Source of the DNA: Gautieria morchelliformis
Lineage: Eukaryota; Basidiomycota; Agaricomycetes; Gomphales; Gomphaceae
NCBI GenBank assembly: GCA_015179125.1
Contig: WHVA01000068.1
Coordinates: 248,001 to 312,000 of the forward strand
DNA length: 64,000 nt
Direction: 5' to 3'
Numbering within the stretch: position 1 is the stretch's first letter; the number at the start of each line of letters is the position of its first letter. Shown here piece after piece: positions 34,877 through 45,238 of the stretch. The notes below the pieces were generated by a model. It was not told where the DNA came from. It saw nothing but the letters and a program-made list of their open reading frames with translations, and made no database searches. The position numbers and the translations under genes were made by a program.

Positions 34877-37800
34877 CTAGAGTTGTTTTCTCTGATCCCT
34901 GTATGCTGGACATCGAAACAGAAAATGGTGCACCGTTTCGTCTGCTCGTTTGCATGCTGTGCACGTGGGTGAATCTGCTTTCCCTATCTTGTATAGGTGC
35001 TTGTTGAGCGATATGTGGCCCATTCTAATCTGTATTAGGATCGCTGCCTGTCTGCACGCCATGCCCGCTGTCAATCTTGCAAATGCTGGGGACGGCATGG
35101 TCTTATCGATTCGATGTGCGTATTCTGACCTCGGGGACCTGGCGAATGTGTCTCTGACCTTTCCCTTGAGCTCGACCTTGAATCTCTGTAGCTCGGCTGC
35201 TTTTCTCAGTGGCAGCTCTCCTCTGAACTTGATGGGGATGAAAATCTCTTCGCTGCTCTCCCCCCTCACCGCTCTCTCCGCCTCTGTGTCTGCTCTCTCG
35301 TTCCCCTTGATTCCCTTATGCCCTGGTGTCCATCTCATCTCTATCATGGTATTCGGCTGCCTATTCTTGATTCCTTCTATTTGTCTGTGCAGTGCCTCCA
35401 CCAAGTACTGTGCCGACATTTGTTTCTCTTTCCTCGTTGTCAGTATGGCTGCCTGACTGTCTGTGCCAATGACATATCTCATACCGCGTTCGCTGTATAA
35501 CAGCTTCGCTCCCATCGCCGCTCCTATCAACTCGGCCTCGAACACTGTGTGTTCTTTGTCAGTGCCTAGGTAGAGTCTTACCACCTTCTCCTCCTTGCCA
35601 TCTCTGAATAAGATTGCTGCCGCTCCCACTCCGCCGTCTACGCAGGATCCGTCTGAGAATACTTGCATCCACGCTGTGTCCACTTCCATCTCTGCTATCG
35701 CCTTCTTTTCATCCGGCGGTATCCTGATATGGAAGGCTGGGGCCCACTTCAACCCCTTGCATACCGTTTGTATTTTCTCCATTCTGCGCGGTTCCAACCC
35801 ATATGTGTGCATGACTTCGTGCAGCGGTGTTCTGTGTCTCCTCACGTACCTCGAGGGGGCTCTCTGTATCTTCGTGGACAGGGGATGTTTGTCTGGGAGA
35901 CATGCTAGTCACGTGGCGGCCCTGTGTATTACTTTGTCAACCAGCAGGTGGAAGGGCAGTAGGTTTGCATGCGCGTCAAGCAGGTCACTCGCCGTGGTTC
36001 TCATAGCTCCAGTTATGGCTATCGCTGCCTGCCTTTGAACTCTAGCTAGCTTGTTTATATAGCCTTTTGTTCCTTTTTTCCACACTGTGCCTGGTATTAA
36101 GAACACGTCAGCTGCGTAGAGTAGCCTTGGGACCGCTACCGCGAGATAGTATTGGCGCATATGCTTAGCTGGTATCCCTTTTGATGGCCTTGCCAGCCTA
36201 CCATACTGTTCTAGAAATTTGCTGCCTTTCTGGAGCACGTAGTTCACGTGCTCTTTGAAGCGCAGCTCTTGGTCAATTATGACTCCGAGGAATTTATGTG
36301 ATGACACTGGTTGGATGACGTGGTGGCCGATCTTTATCGACAGTCTGGTCAGCGGCTTGGTTTTCCTTGGTCTGGCGGGATCTGGTTCACATCATCTGGT
36401 TAGCCCCATGAGCGCAAACTTTTCGACTGCGAAAGTGCAGTTGTGTGATTTCGCCCAGTCGAGTGCTCCCCCTGGCCTTGTCATGATGTGCACCAACTTG
36501 TCGAACGCTTCTCTTAGGTCGGTTCCTTCCACCATTATCGTGGTGTCGTCGACGAAGCTGATGCAATCCTTTCCCTTCCTCCCATGCATAGTTTCGGCCA
36601 GGCCGGCGCTGTAGAACTGGTAGGCTATCGCGGATAGGGGGCATCCCTGGTCCATGCCTCGCCCTATCTCGAGCATTGGTGTGCCATAGTCATCTAGCTG
36701 CATCGATGTGAGTCTCCCTTCTACCTTCCTTTGTATCCACTCCGCATATTCTTGGGGCACCCCTCTCGTACACATGTCGTGTACGAGCCGCCTAAGCATG
36801 ATGCTCGGGAAGGCGCCCTTTATGTCTAGGAACAGTATCCCCAATACCTTTCCCCTGCGCCACGCGTCCTTAGCTGCTCCCACCATGTAGTGTATGGTGT
36901 CTGTTGTCGTTCGCCCCGGGCGGCACCCGAACTGGTTGTTTGGAAGTAGAAGGTACCTTTCTGCCACCTTGACCATGTCCTCCGCTACGCATGCTGATAG
37001 TACTTTGCCTAGCGTGTCAAGTAGAGCGATTGGTCTATAAGCGCCAGGGACCGAGTAGTCTTTTTTCCCCGGCTTTCTCAATACTTTTGTGATTGAGTCT
37101 TTCCATTCGGCCGGGTACACTTCCAGCTCAAAGGTGGCACGGAACAGGGGTCCTATGTAGGGCAACAGTATGTCAATACATTGCTTTATTACTGCATTGG
37201 GGATACCGTTGGTGCCAGGCGCTTTGAACGAGTTTAACTTCTCCGCCGCTCACCGTATCTGTTCATCCGAGTACGTTGTGGGGTCGTTGGTTGGTTCTGG
37301 GAAGAATGTGTGGAATAGCATCTCAGCCTTCTGCTCGTTCGTGTCAGCAACCCATGCGGTGCCATTGCTACGCTTGGTTGATAGTGTCGGAATTCTTGCT
37401 TGTCCCCCATCCGAGGGGTCGGCGGATGCATATTTGTGTGCTGTCCATACCATTGACTGGTTGGTTCTCTCCAGGAAATCCTCCCAATGTTCTCGCTTGG
37501 ACTTCTCTATCATTTCCGCGTAGTTGTTCCTAGCCTTCTTGTATTTTTGGTGCGCCTTGTGCGTTGGATCGCCTCTGAGTTGATAGGCTCTCCTACCTGC
37601 TCATCTGGCTTCCTTCCTTAGCTGAGCTAGTTCCTTGGACCACCAGCGCTTTATTAATGGGGATGGCTTCGTCGTTACCGGGACTAGTTCTTCCGTCATC
37701 TGTGTGATCACGTCAGTCATCACTTCTAGGATTTGTGAAAAATGTTGCTTGTCTATCGGGTTTGGTTCAGTTGTGGCCTGTCTTAGTCTTCCTTCGAGTG

Positions 37801-38718
37801 CTTCGTTATACTGTCTCCAGTCTACCTGTCGGTAGTTCCGTCGTTGCACTGTGTTCGCAGCCTCCACCTTGACTTCGATTGTTGTGTCTATTGGGTAGTG
37901 ATCGCTTTTCGTAGGTTGGTCTTCCGGTACTGTGTGACAATGTATTAGTCTTTCTATTAAATCAGGTGTGAGGAAAACGTTGTCTGTGCGCATATTGTTG
38001 CCTGTTGACATGGCTCTTAGCATTGGGATGCCTTTGGGCAGCGCCATATGCAGTCCCCACTCCACCGTCGTATCTATTAACAGCTGGGCATCGTCCAGGT
38101 TGCTTCTTGTGAATAGATGGTTATTCCGTTCTTCGTCCCATTGCAGGTGATGACGGTTGAAGTCACCCAGCCATATAATTCCCACCTTGGTCTGTCTGTC
38201 GACTCCCGACATAACCTGTGCTCGCATGAATGTCTTCATTGCTTGTATGCTGTCGGAGTTGTTGCAGTAGCACTAAATGTTCACTGTTGTGATGTCGCCT
38301 ACACCTGTTTTCACTCTGATTGCTGTGACATCCGGTGTGCCAACATCTATCGCCGCCCATACGTTGGCTGCGATCCTTTTGTTGACTAGGATAGTGGCTC
38401 TAGTCTGTCTATGTAGTGTGTCTTTGGGTAGACCATGTACCAGTTCGGTGTTGCCCGAGGGTTTCCTAGGAAGTCTATGTACGGTTCTTGTATTGCAATT
38501 ATGTCATATTTATCCGGCGTGCTTGTCGATAGTATGTCGGATGTGGCCATCAGTGACTTGTTGGCGTTTTGTTGTCTGATCTGTAATTGTGTTATTCCGT
38601 TGTCCACCTCCATCATTGGGGTCGTGTGGCGTGGTTGTCTCCGTCGGTTATGTTTGGTCGGTCTGCCCCTTGCTCGTACTCGTCCAGAGTCCTCTGCCTC
38701 GCTCCGCCGCTTGTCCAC
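34877..38718 (-). pseudogene. LINE ORF2: endonuclease, RT, RNase H
   Basis: Order on the minus strand. Endonuclease/exonuclease/phosphatase domain at 38718-37850 (IIAIQEPYIDFLGN, then WLGDFNRHHLQWDEER and SDHYPIDTTIEV). RT at 37165-36392 (RPIALLDTLGKVLSACVAED, DIKGAFPSI, catalytic FVDD near 36550). RNase H at about 35660-35250 (VFSDGSC, GTDSQAAIL, GHKGIKGNERAD). Zinc finger at the end (CTACKRADETVHHFLFRCP). There is a frameshift near 38390 and a TAG near 38275. TGA stops at 37601, 37250, 36392 and 35909 sit in an otherwise single frame. Confidence 0.88.
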
Positions 38719-38810
38719 CCCTGATCTCTGTGCCCCAGCGTCGGGTTTGTATTGGCCCTACTCCTGATTCTGCTTCCTACTTCTCTTCCTTCTCTGCAGC
38801 TCTCTTGTGG

Positions 38811-40223
38811 TCATTGCTCAATGCTGCTCCTGACATATGCAGTGTTGACTCGTTGGGTGATCTCGTCTGTGTCTGTGGTTGGGCCTGTCTGATTGTGTTG
38901 CTCCCAGGTCCACGGTTGCTCATTGGGAAAGTATTTGTATGTTCCCTCCGGCTCTGCGCTCTCTATCATCTGACACGCCGCCACAAACTTGGGGCATGTT
39001 CGGTCCCACAATGCGTGGCCTTCCTTGTCGCAGTTCACACACTTGTAGCGAGCTGGGTCGATTTCTTCACACTCCACCGTTCTGTGGCCTTTGGCGCATG
39101 TTCCGCACGTATCCTCTCCCTTGCAGTCCGCTGCCATGTGTCTTGCATTTTGTTTCTGACATTTTAGACAGCGCCTTGGTTCTCTCTTCATCCGCCTGGC
39201 CCACGCACGTTTTCCTGAAATGATTAGCCCATCCCTTATGCTTAGGTTGGCCAATTCTATAGATGAAAACTTAGCTATTAGATGCGCCAACCTTTGCCCT
39301 TCCATTCTTCTGCTCTCTGGTTTGATCCATCTGGTCAAGATCAGGGTGCCGCTTGCCAATTTCAAGTCTCTCTCTATTTTCCTGAGTTCGCCCATGGCTT
39401 CGGGTGAGTGTGTTACTGGTACGTATTCTATCAGGACTGAGATGGCTCAGTCCTTGACAACCGAGGTCCCACCCAGCTTCTCTGCAAAAGCTTTCTTGTT
39501 TGATTGTACCCAGGCGGCCGCGCTTGAACTGTTGAGTTCGTACACAGCTCCACCATTCGCCAGGATTTTTGCTCCCACAAAGCCAACTTCCATCTGCTGG
39601 TGGGGGTCCGCGATTTGTGCTATAGCTTCGTTGGCCTTCGCTACCAGCTCCTGTTCTGTGAGTTTGTCGAGCGCGTTGTGCACTGTCGCAGGGTCCTTGT
39701 CTATTAGCAGCTGGCACTCCCGGGCTTTTGCCCTGGCTAGATTGTTTGGGTGGGAGAGGGGTATGTTGCCTTTTAACGCAGCTGCGTATGTCATCCCTGC
39801 CGCGTTCACTTCCCTAATCTCGCTTCTTATTCTCTGCACACTGCATATTTCCTTGACCGCCAGACTCGCCTCCTCCGTGATGCTTTTGGTGGCATCCGTG
39901 ACTTCTCACGCCAACTCCACGACGGTGTCGAGCTTGGTGAGCACGGGCGTCAATTTCTCTTCCACGTACTGCAGTATTGCTTTGCTAGCTTCCCTTGCTG
40001 CGTCCTCGACCATTAATATGGCTACGGCCCTGACACCCTCCTCCATAGTCTTGCCCGAGGAGCTGTGTGCTAGGGACAGCAATACGTAGCTGAGTTGGTC
40101 TGGGATGGCAGGGGTGTCCTTGGCGAGGAAACCATGCCTGTCGAGGAAGGCTCTAGCTTGCTCTTTGTTGCGGACCGCAGCGTACGGGTCTGCCAGAAAG
40201 TCTGCTCTGCTTCTGGCGCCCAC
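38811..40223 (-). pseudogene. LINE ORF1 (Gag-like, zinc knuckles)
   Basis: One frame of about 470 codons interrupted by two TGA stops (39906-39908 and 39447-39449). The N-terminal part is helical (RAFLDRHGFLAKDT, YVLLSLAHSSSGKTMEEGV). The C-terminal part has three cysteine-rich knuckles: CLKCQKQNARHMAADC, CGTCAKGHRTVEC and CVNCDKEGHALWDRTC. It would coat the LINE RNA. The natural stop (TGA at 38811) directly precedes ORF2. Confidence 0.85.
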
Positions 40224-40452
40224 CTGCTGACTGTTGGCTCTCGTTCAAGGGCATGGGGTCACGGCTGTTGCCTGGGGGTCTGCGTTGGACGGCATGACCC
40301 TTTTTGGGTTTCTCTCTGTAGAGCTTTTGGTACTGCGTCTAGGATCTGTTTTCGAGGAGCCAGCTACTGCAGTTGATTGTGTGTGAGCATGGATTGGTAT
40401 TTTTTAAGTTTGGTGGTGGTGGTAAGCGTGAGAAAAGCTCTACTAGGGCTGG

Positions 40453-41190
40453 TTGAGCAGCCTTCCTTTGCTGGTTGAACAGCCATTCCCCTACATGGAG
40501 GCACTGCTCATTGAGAAGGACCTTTGGGATGTTGTTGGTGGGACTGAGCATCATCCCACAGGCACTGACAACTCCAAAGCTGTTCATACTTATGTCAAGA
40601 AGCAGCAAGTGGCCCGAGCCAAAATCATTCACCACATTGAACTATCTCAGCTTCCCCACACCCATTTCAGCGACCCAATGGAGATTTGGGAGAATCTTGA
40701 ATCCATCATGCTTGTGGATTTGCAACCCACCTTGCCCTTCGTCATGAATGCCTGTATATGAAGAAACACAACAACTAGGTGATGAATTCATGGATCGCGG
40801 ATGTCAAAAATACTGCGTACCATCTCAAGGCTACCAGAGTTATGATTATTGATGAAGACATCATTCTCTCACTCACAGCTGACTACCAGATTCATATTCC
40901 ACACTCATTGTCACACTCAACAACCTTCACGCAAATGAACTCACGCTTCCAAATGTCATCACACTTCTTTTGAATGAGGAGGTGCGATAAAATGCGCATG
41001 AAGACATTGTGGAACTCCCAGGACCTGTCTATTCTGTACAAGATGCCAAGAACAAGAAAATCAAGACCGAACTTTCCAAAATTACTTGCTACAGTTGTGG
41101 CAAGAAAGGTCACTACAAGTCTAATTGTCCAGTCTCAAAGAAAGATAATGAACCAGGTGATAAAGTTGTGGCTTCTTTGTTATAATTAAC
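40453..41190 (+). pseudogene. Ty1/copia Gag (UBN2 type) relic
   Basis: The residues MEALLIEKDLWDVVGGTEHH and VARAKIIHHIELSQLPHTHF are typical of copia Gag (UBN2). After frame breaks come WIADVKNTAYHL and a CCHC knuckle CYSCGKKGHYKSNC at about 41085-41128. Its beginning lies on the far side of the LINE inserted at 40442/34510. No pol follows; the sequence runs into a Dus3 fragment. Confidence 0.78.
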
Positions 41191-41371
41191 CTCTCAACTT
41201 TCCACCGCTCAAGGAGGTGTGCTGAAGTGCGAGCGACGTTGGGTGACATCTCATTCACCATGTCAGGATAAAACATGGTATATTAGTTACTACTCAATAT
41301 ATATTACTGCTCATGCAGTTGTAACCCACTATCACACTCTATTGTCGTTGTTGCTGTTTTCTATCACTAAG

Positions 41372-41988
41372 GAGGAATGGTCTCTGGTACGACATCCGTC
41401 AGAGCATACCTTCGGGATTCAGCTTGCAGGAAACAAACCGGCAACTCTAGTTCCCGTTGCTGTGATCATGGCCAAAGAATTTGCAGGCAACCTGGACTTT
41501 GTCGACCTGAATTGCGGGTGTCCCATTAACTTGGTCTTCAAGAACGGGGCTGGGTCAGTATGTATGTCCTGCTATCCTTTTTGCACGTGAAATGGCGACC
41601 TCACGCAAAGCAGGAAATGGCGTTTCATGGAATTCACGAAACACCATTTCCTGTTTGCGTCAGATCGCCATTTCAAATATATTAGCCAAATTGACGGACG
41701 CTTCCATATTTTCACAGTGCTAGACCAGCCTGCTAAACTTGGCAGAATCCTCCTTGGCATGAACACAGCACTGGGAGAAATACCTTTGACCCTCAAGGTT
41801 CGGACAGGCATCAAGGATGGTCGAAACACAGTCCACAGACTCATGGAACGCGTCGGCCCGGAGTGGGGCGCTGGTGCAATTACTGTGACCAGGCGTGCGG
41901 CATGTCTGTAACCGCGTTAATTGAGCTCGGTCTGCGGTAGATCCATGGACGCACTCGCCAACAGTGGTATACGAAGCTTGCGGAGCCA
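41372..41988 (+). pseudogene. tRNA-dihydrouridine synthase Dus3 fragment
   Basis: Three exons joined by introns with normal borders: 41372-41561, 41718-41884 and 41941-41988. They encode [40 protein letters not shown] (with the catalytic cysteine box), LGEIPLTLKVRTG (conserved Lys) and HGRTRQQWYTKLAEP (conserved His). This is the Dus3 type that reduces U47 of tRNA. It lacks the front of the barrel, the zinc fingers and everything after WYTKLA, so it is a non-functional fragment. A pyrimidine tract and AG lie before 41372, so it began at an intron border. It could be a transposed or captured gene piece. Confidence 0.85.
41589..41674. repeat. 86 bp foldback element inside a Dus3 intron
   Basis: GAAATGGCGA at the left is matched by TCGCCATTTC at the right. 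The inner arms also pair (CAGGAAATGG with CCATTTCCTG) with few interruptions, leaving an 11-base centre. The host intron is 156 bp; without the foldback it would be 70 bp, in line with the other introns here. It could be a MITE or an introner-like element. Confidence 0.8.
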
Positions 41989-42758
41989 GTAGTTTTAAAT
42001 TGAGACAAACCATGTCTTCTTTATGTCACAATTCCATTCCAATACATCTATTCATATTTCTCCTGTCTAACCCTCCCTATGCCACAATCCACACGTGCCA
42101 CTGATCATCAGCCTATCCCCTCGAGTACACACACATCCACACGATATACCACAACGACCCGCCGACCCACGAGCGCATAACCGACCCAGCCATCAGCGGA
42201 TCCACCCTGAACCCCGAGCCCGAGACGCATCCATCCACGGAGTAGTTCGATGATCAAGTACATCACGCACGAGACTCCCTTTTTACCCCTTTCCATTCTA
42301 CACCTTCCATCGAACAGACACATCCTAATTCTTATATCGTAGTTACAAAACATTCCACATTCCCTATCAGCACACATCTGATGCCCCTAGTTAGAAACAC
42401 ATTCCTTCCAATCCACGTAGTACGTACCCACCGCAGTTTCCGGAGCACCGACCCCGAGCCGCATACACACGCTTACCCCCACCCCCATTCCCATTCCATC
42501 TTAGCACATCACACACGATAGATAAAAGCTGCGCTGTATATCGAACTCGTTAGTCAATCGAACTCACTGTCTCCACACGTAGTTACTCACCTCGAAGGCC
42601 ACTCCTCTGCGTTATATACGCCTCATTGCTCGTACACTTTGCGCGATCCACTCACATCAAGACGACCACGCACTCGATTCGACTTCACATTGAAGTTTGA
42701 ATTATATTATCTTTCAATACAAAAACTCAGATACTCTTACTCTTCACACTTTAGACTG
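41989..42758. other. Unassigned stretch
   Basis: C/A-rich sequence with only short frames. No gene or repeat was recognised. Confidence 0.35.
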
Positions 42759-42811
42759 CAGTGCCCACCATTCCCATATTCGGCGGCCGAATATGGGGAT
42801 GGTGGGCACTG
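42759..42811. repeat. 53 bp near-perfect palindrome
   Basis: CAGTGCCCACCATTCCCATA at the left pairs with TATGGGGATGGTGGGCACTG at the right across a GC-rich centre (CGGCGGCCG). There is one clear internal mismatch. The two halves form a hairpin without a real loop. Confidence 0.85.
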
Positions 42812-43831
42812 TCGGCGGGGGTGATTGCTAGTCCTCCGAAAGTTAGTGGAATGCCGTCGAATCGACTGGCGTAGATGCTGCCATGGTGGCTGGTGGGGCA
42901 TTAATTAAATCCTGGATTTTCACAGAAAGCAAGGAGCGAAGAGAGTGTGACATAAGCTCTCGAGGACGTCTGGACTTGATCAGAAAAGTGTGGGTTTGCA
43001 TTTGTTTCACGTGCATCTCGTTGACCTAGCATGCCACGCAGTTCGCAGAGTTTGGTCTGAATTACGTTCACGTTGATCGCCTTGAACCCACGTGAAAGGC
43101 TAACCTTTGGGCTCGGCCTTGGTTCGGATACCGCTGGCGTGAATACGACCCGACGGTATCTAGGTGAAGCACTGTCCTTCCAACACCGGTACATTCCAAT
43201 CGGCCTATTAGAACTGCTTCCTGGCAGATTAAACGATAGGCCTCCTTCATACCATGGTCGAGATGAACCAGGTGTGCCCAATTCTTTTCTTTGAAACCCC
43301 CGAACTCATTCTTTGGGTAAAGAAACTATGCTGGCTAGTGGGAACAGCCGGACGTGAGTGAAGATCTCAGAAATGTTTTTGGGACCTCCGCCCCGAGCGC
43401 TTTGTGTTCCAGCCGAAGCACAAGAGCAATGCGCATGGTGATGAAGAAGCACAGGGTTGATGTGCATGGTGACTGCTTAAACTTTAAGTACTCCTCGCCA
43501 GTGGTTGTTTATACCTGAGACGATCCACATGTACCCCTAGTAAGCAGTAAAGCCTACAACCTCCCCCAAGCAATAGGAGGGACTGTGATTCTCAAACGTT
43601 CCATGAGTGTCTGACCCGAGACACGAGGACCGCTTTAGGCGAAACATTAGGGCACGGTTGTTTCCCCTCTCTTTCTCACCTGCGCCCTAAAAGCGAATCT
43701 GGAGACTCAAATTGCGCGTCTTGTCAGCCACACACAGCATGCCATCCATTTGTGGAGATCACCGCACGCTGTTCAAAGGCATGACGGGCATCATTACAGT
43801 AACGTCGATGCGACGGACTGTCACGCGCAGA
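42812..43831. other. Unassigned stretch
   Basis: A 126-codon minus frame (43281-42901) and several short frames are present. None shows a recognisable domain, and no gene is claimed. Confidence 0.35.
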
Positions 43832-43947
43832 TCTGAGTTCGAAGGGAAGAACTGTATTTAGTACGAGTACTTGCAAACATAACAAAAAAAAATGCAAACA
43901 CACTATCGTCTCACATGTATAGTTCGAAGTCCACCTTCGAACTCAGA
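43832..43947. repeat. Inverted repeat pair, 116 bp overall
   Basis: TCTGAGTTCGAAGG (43832-43845) is the perfect reverse complement of 43934-43947. The 88 bp between are AT-rich and include an A9 run. It may be a small MITE; flanking duplications are not obvious. Confidence 0.6.
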
Positions 43948-43967
43948 TGCTAGATTAGGAACATCAC

Positions 43968-44673
43968 GTGATGGACTGCGTCATCGGCATAATGCAACAC
44001 GGACAGCACAGACTCATTCAGTTTCATCAACTGGAGCACGCTCGAAAACGCATCGACGCACAGATGGCATCAGGGGGGCAGGCGCCTGCGTCAGGGACCG
44101 TCAAATCCAGGTCCCAATTACCTGATACGTCTGCCGACTTGACGCGGAACTGGCTGACCACGACGGCACCACCCCCGTTCTCCCGAAAAGGGATGGCGGA
44201 CGTCGTGATGCCGTCAGGGCAACACGGACGCTAGAGGATGCTCCGACGCAGATGGTGCGAGCACAGAGTACGTCGAGGGTTCAGCAGGAGGAGCGGAGAT
44301 GGAGCGGGCACGGTCGTCGTAGGCACGCAGTCTCGGGAGTATGTGGCACCAGCGGTCTGCCAAGGAGAAGCGTCCGCTGCGTCCCGAGCGAGCTTGGCGA
44401 AGAACGCCACTGGGTTGGGCGATGCTGAGAAGGGGAATGAGCATTGGATCCTCGTATCGACGTCCCGGTCTCCGAGAGAGGAGAATCAACAGGGAGACAC
44501 CTGGGGAGAATGGCGGCGGAGATGAGGGCCACGGAGAAGCTCAGGCTGGGTCTGCTGCAGCGGGCGAAGGGGACTGCGTAGATGGTAGGAAGCTGAAGCG
44601 CAAGTGGCCATGGGATAACTTCTTGGAAATAGTGGACAAAAGGCTCGGGAAGCCTGGTTCCCGACAGTTGTAG
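43968..44673 (+). pseudogene. Decayed copy of the unknown gene at 45239
   Basis: LTRNWLTTTAPPPFSRKGMADVVMP at about 44140-44210 matches PTRNWLTTTTPPTFSR...GVVMP of the intact downstream gene. Further on, short stretches (EYVAPAVCQGE, LKRKWPWDNFLEIV) lie in comparable order in shifting frames. The first match is firm; the others are weak. It looks like a tandem duplicate that lost its frame. Confidence 0.45.
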
Positions 44674-45238
44674 AGGGCACTGTGTTGTGTGTCGTTGGCT
44701 CTTTAATACCAAGGATACGATAAGCGCAGAGACACAGCATTCGCTCCGATGCAGACCGCACCCGGTTGTATAACCCGCCGATGACCCGCCGAATTGCGAA
44801 TTGTGACGAGCATCCCGCGCCTGGTGGAGATCGGACATCAAGGGTGTCCTGATAATCTTGCTCGACGATTAATTTTGTCGCCAACGTTCTGTTCACAAAT
44901 TGGCGTGGCGATCACATACACGCTGTTTCTCTGTAATTGTCCCGAACGGCCCAGCGTGTCACGAACAGCGCCGAGAGAGAGACCCCGAGTCGACACAGGC
45001 AGCTTCCTCTTTCACGTTCTGTAGCTATCTTCCGTCTCCCGTATCTTTGCCATGATCACGCTCTGTCTCGACTGGGCAACGCGCTGTCAGTAGCGGGAGT
45101 CCGAGTCTGAGACATCAGGTAGCTTGGTTGGCGGTTGCGTCGCCGGGCCTTGGCTGACGCGTGGACCCTCGCGTGTTTTGAGGTACATAAGAGCCGCGTT
45201 AGAAATGATGTTCGCAGCTCCCGCTGGTTTTTATAAAA

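Larger units (their letters stand above)
34511..40441 (-). mobile_element. Full-length LINE with RNase H (Tad1-like), 5.9 kb
   Basis: A minus-strand non-LTR retrotransposon with ORF1 (zinc knuckles) and ORF2 (endonuclease, RT, RNase H), as in the fungal Tad1 clade. It ends at a poly(A) tail seen as T16 at 34511-34526. Identical 11 bp target duplications ACTAGGGCTGG flank it (34500-34510 and 40442-40452), so both ends are set. It inserted into a copia gag. Six TGA codons, one TAG and a frameshift make it inactive. Confidence 0.9.

Noticed and set aside
35909..39908. TGA read as an amino acid (alternative code)
   Set aside because: The likely host genes (membrane protein, 45239 gene) use TGA as their natural stop, and the TGA excess is confined to transposons.
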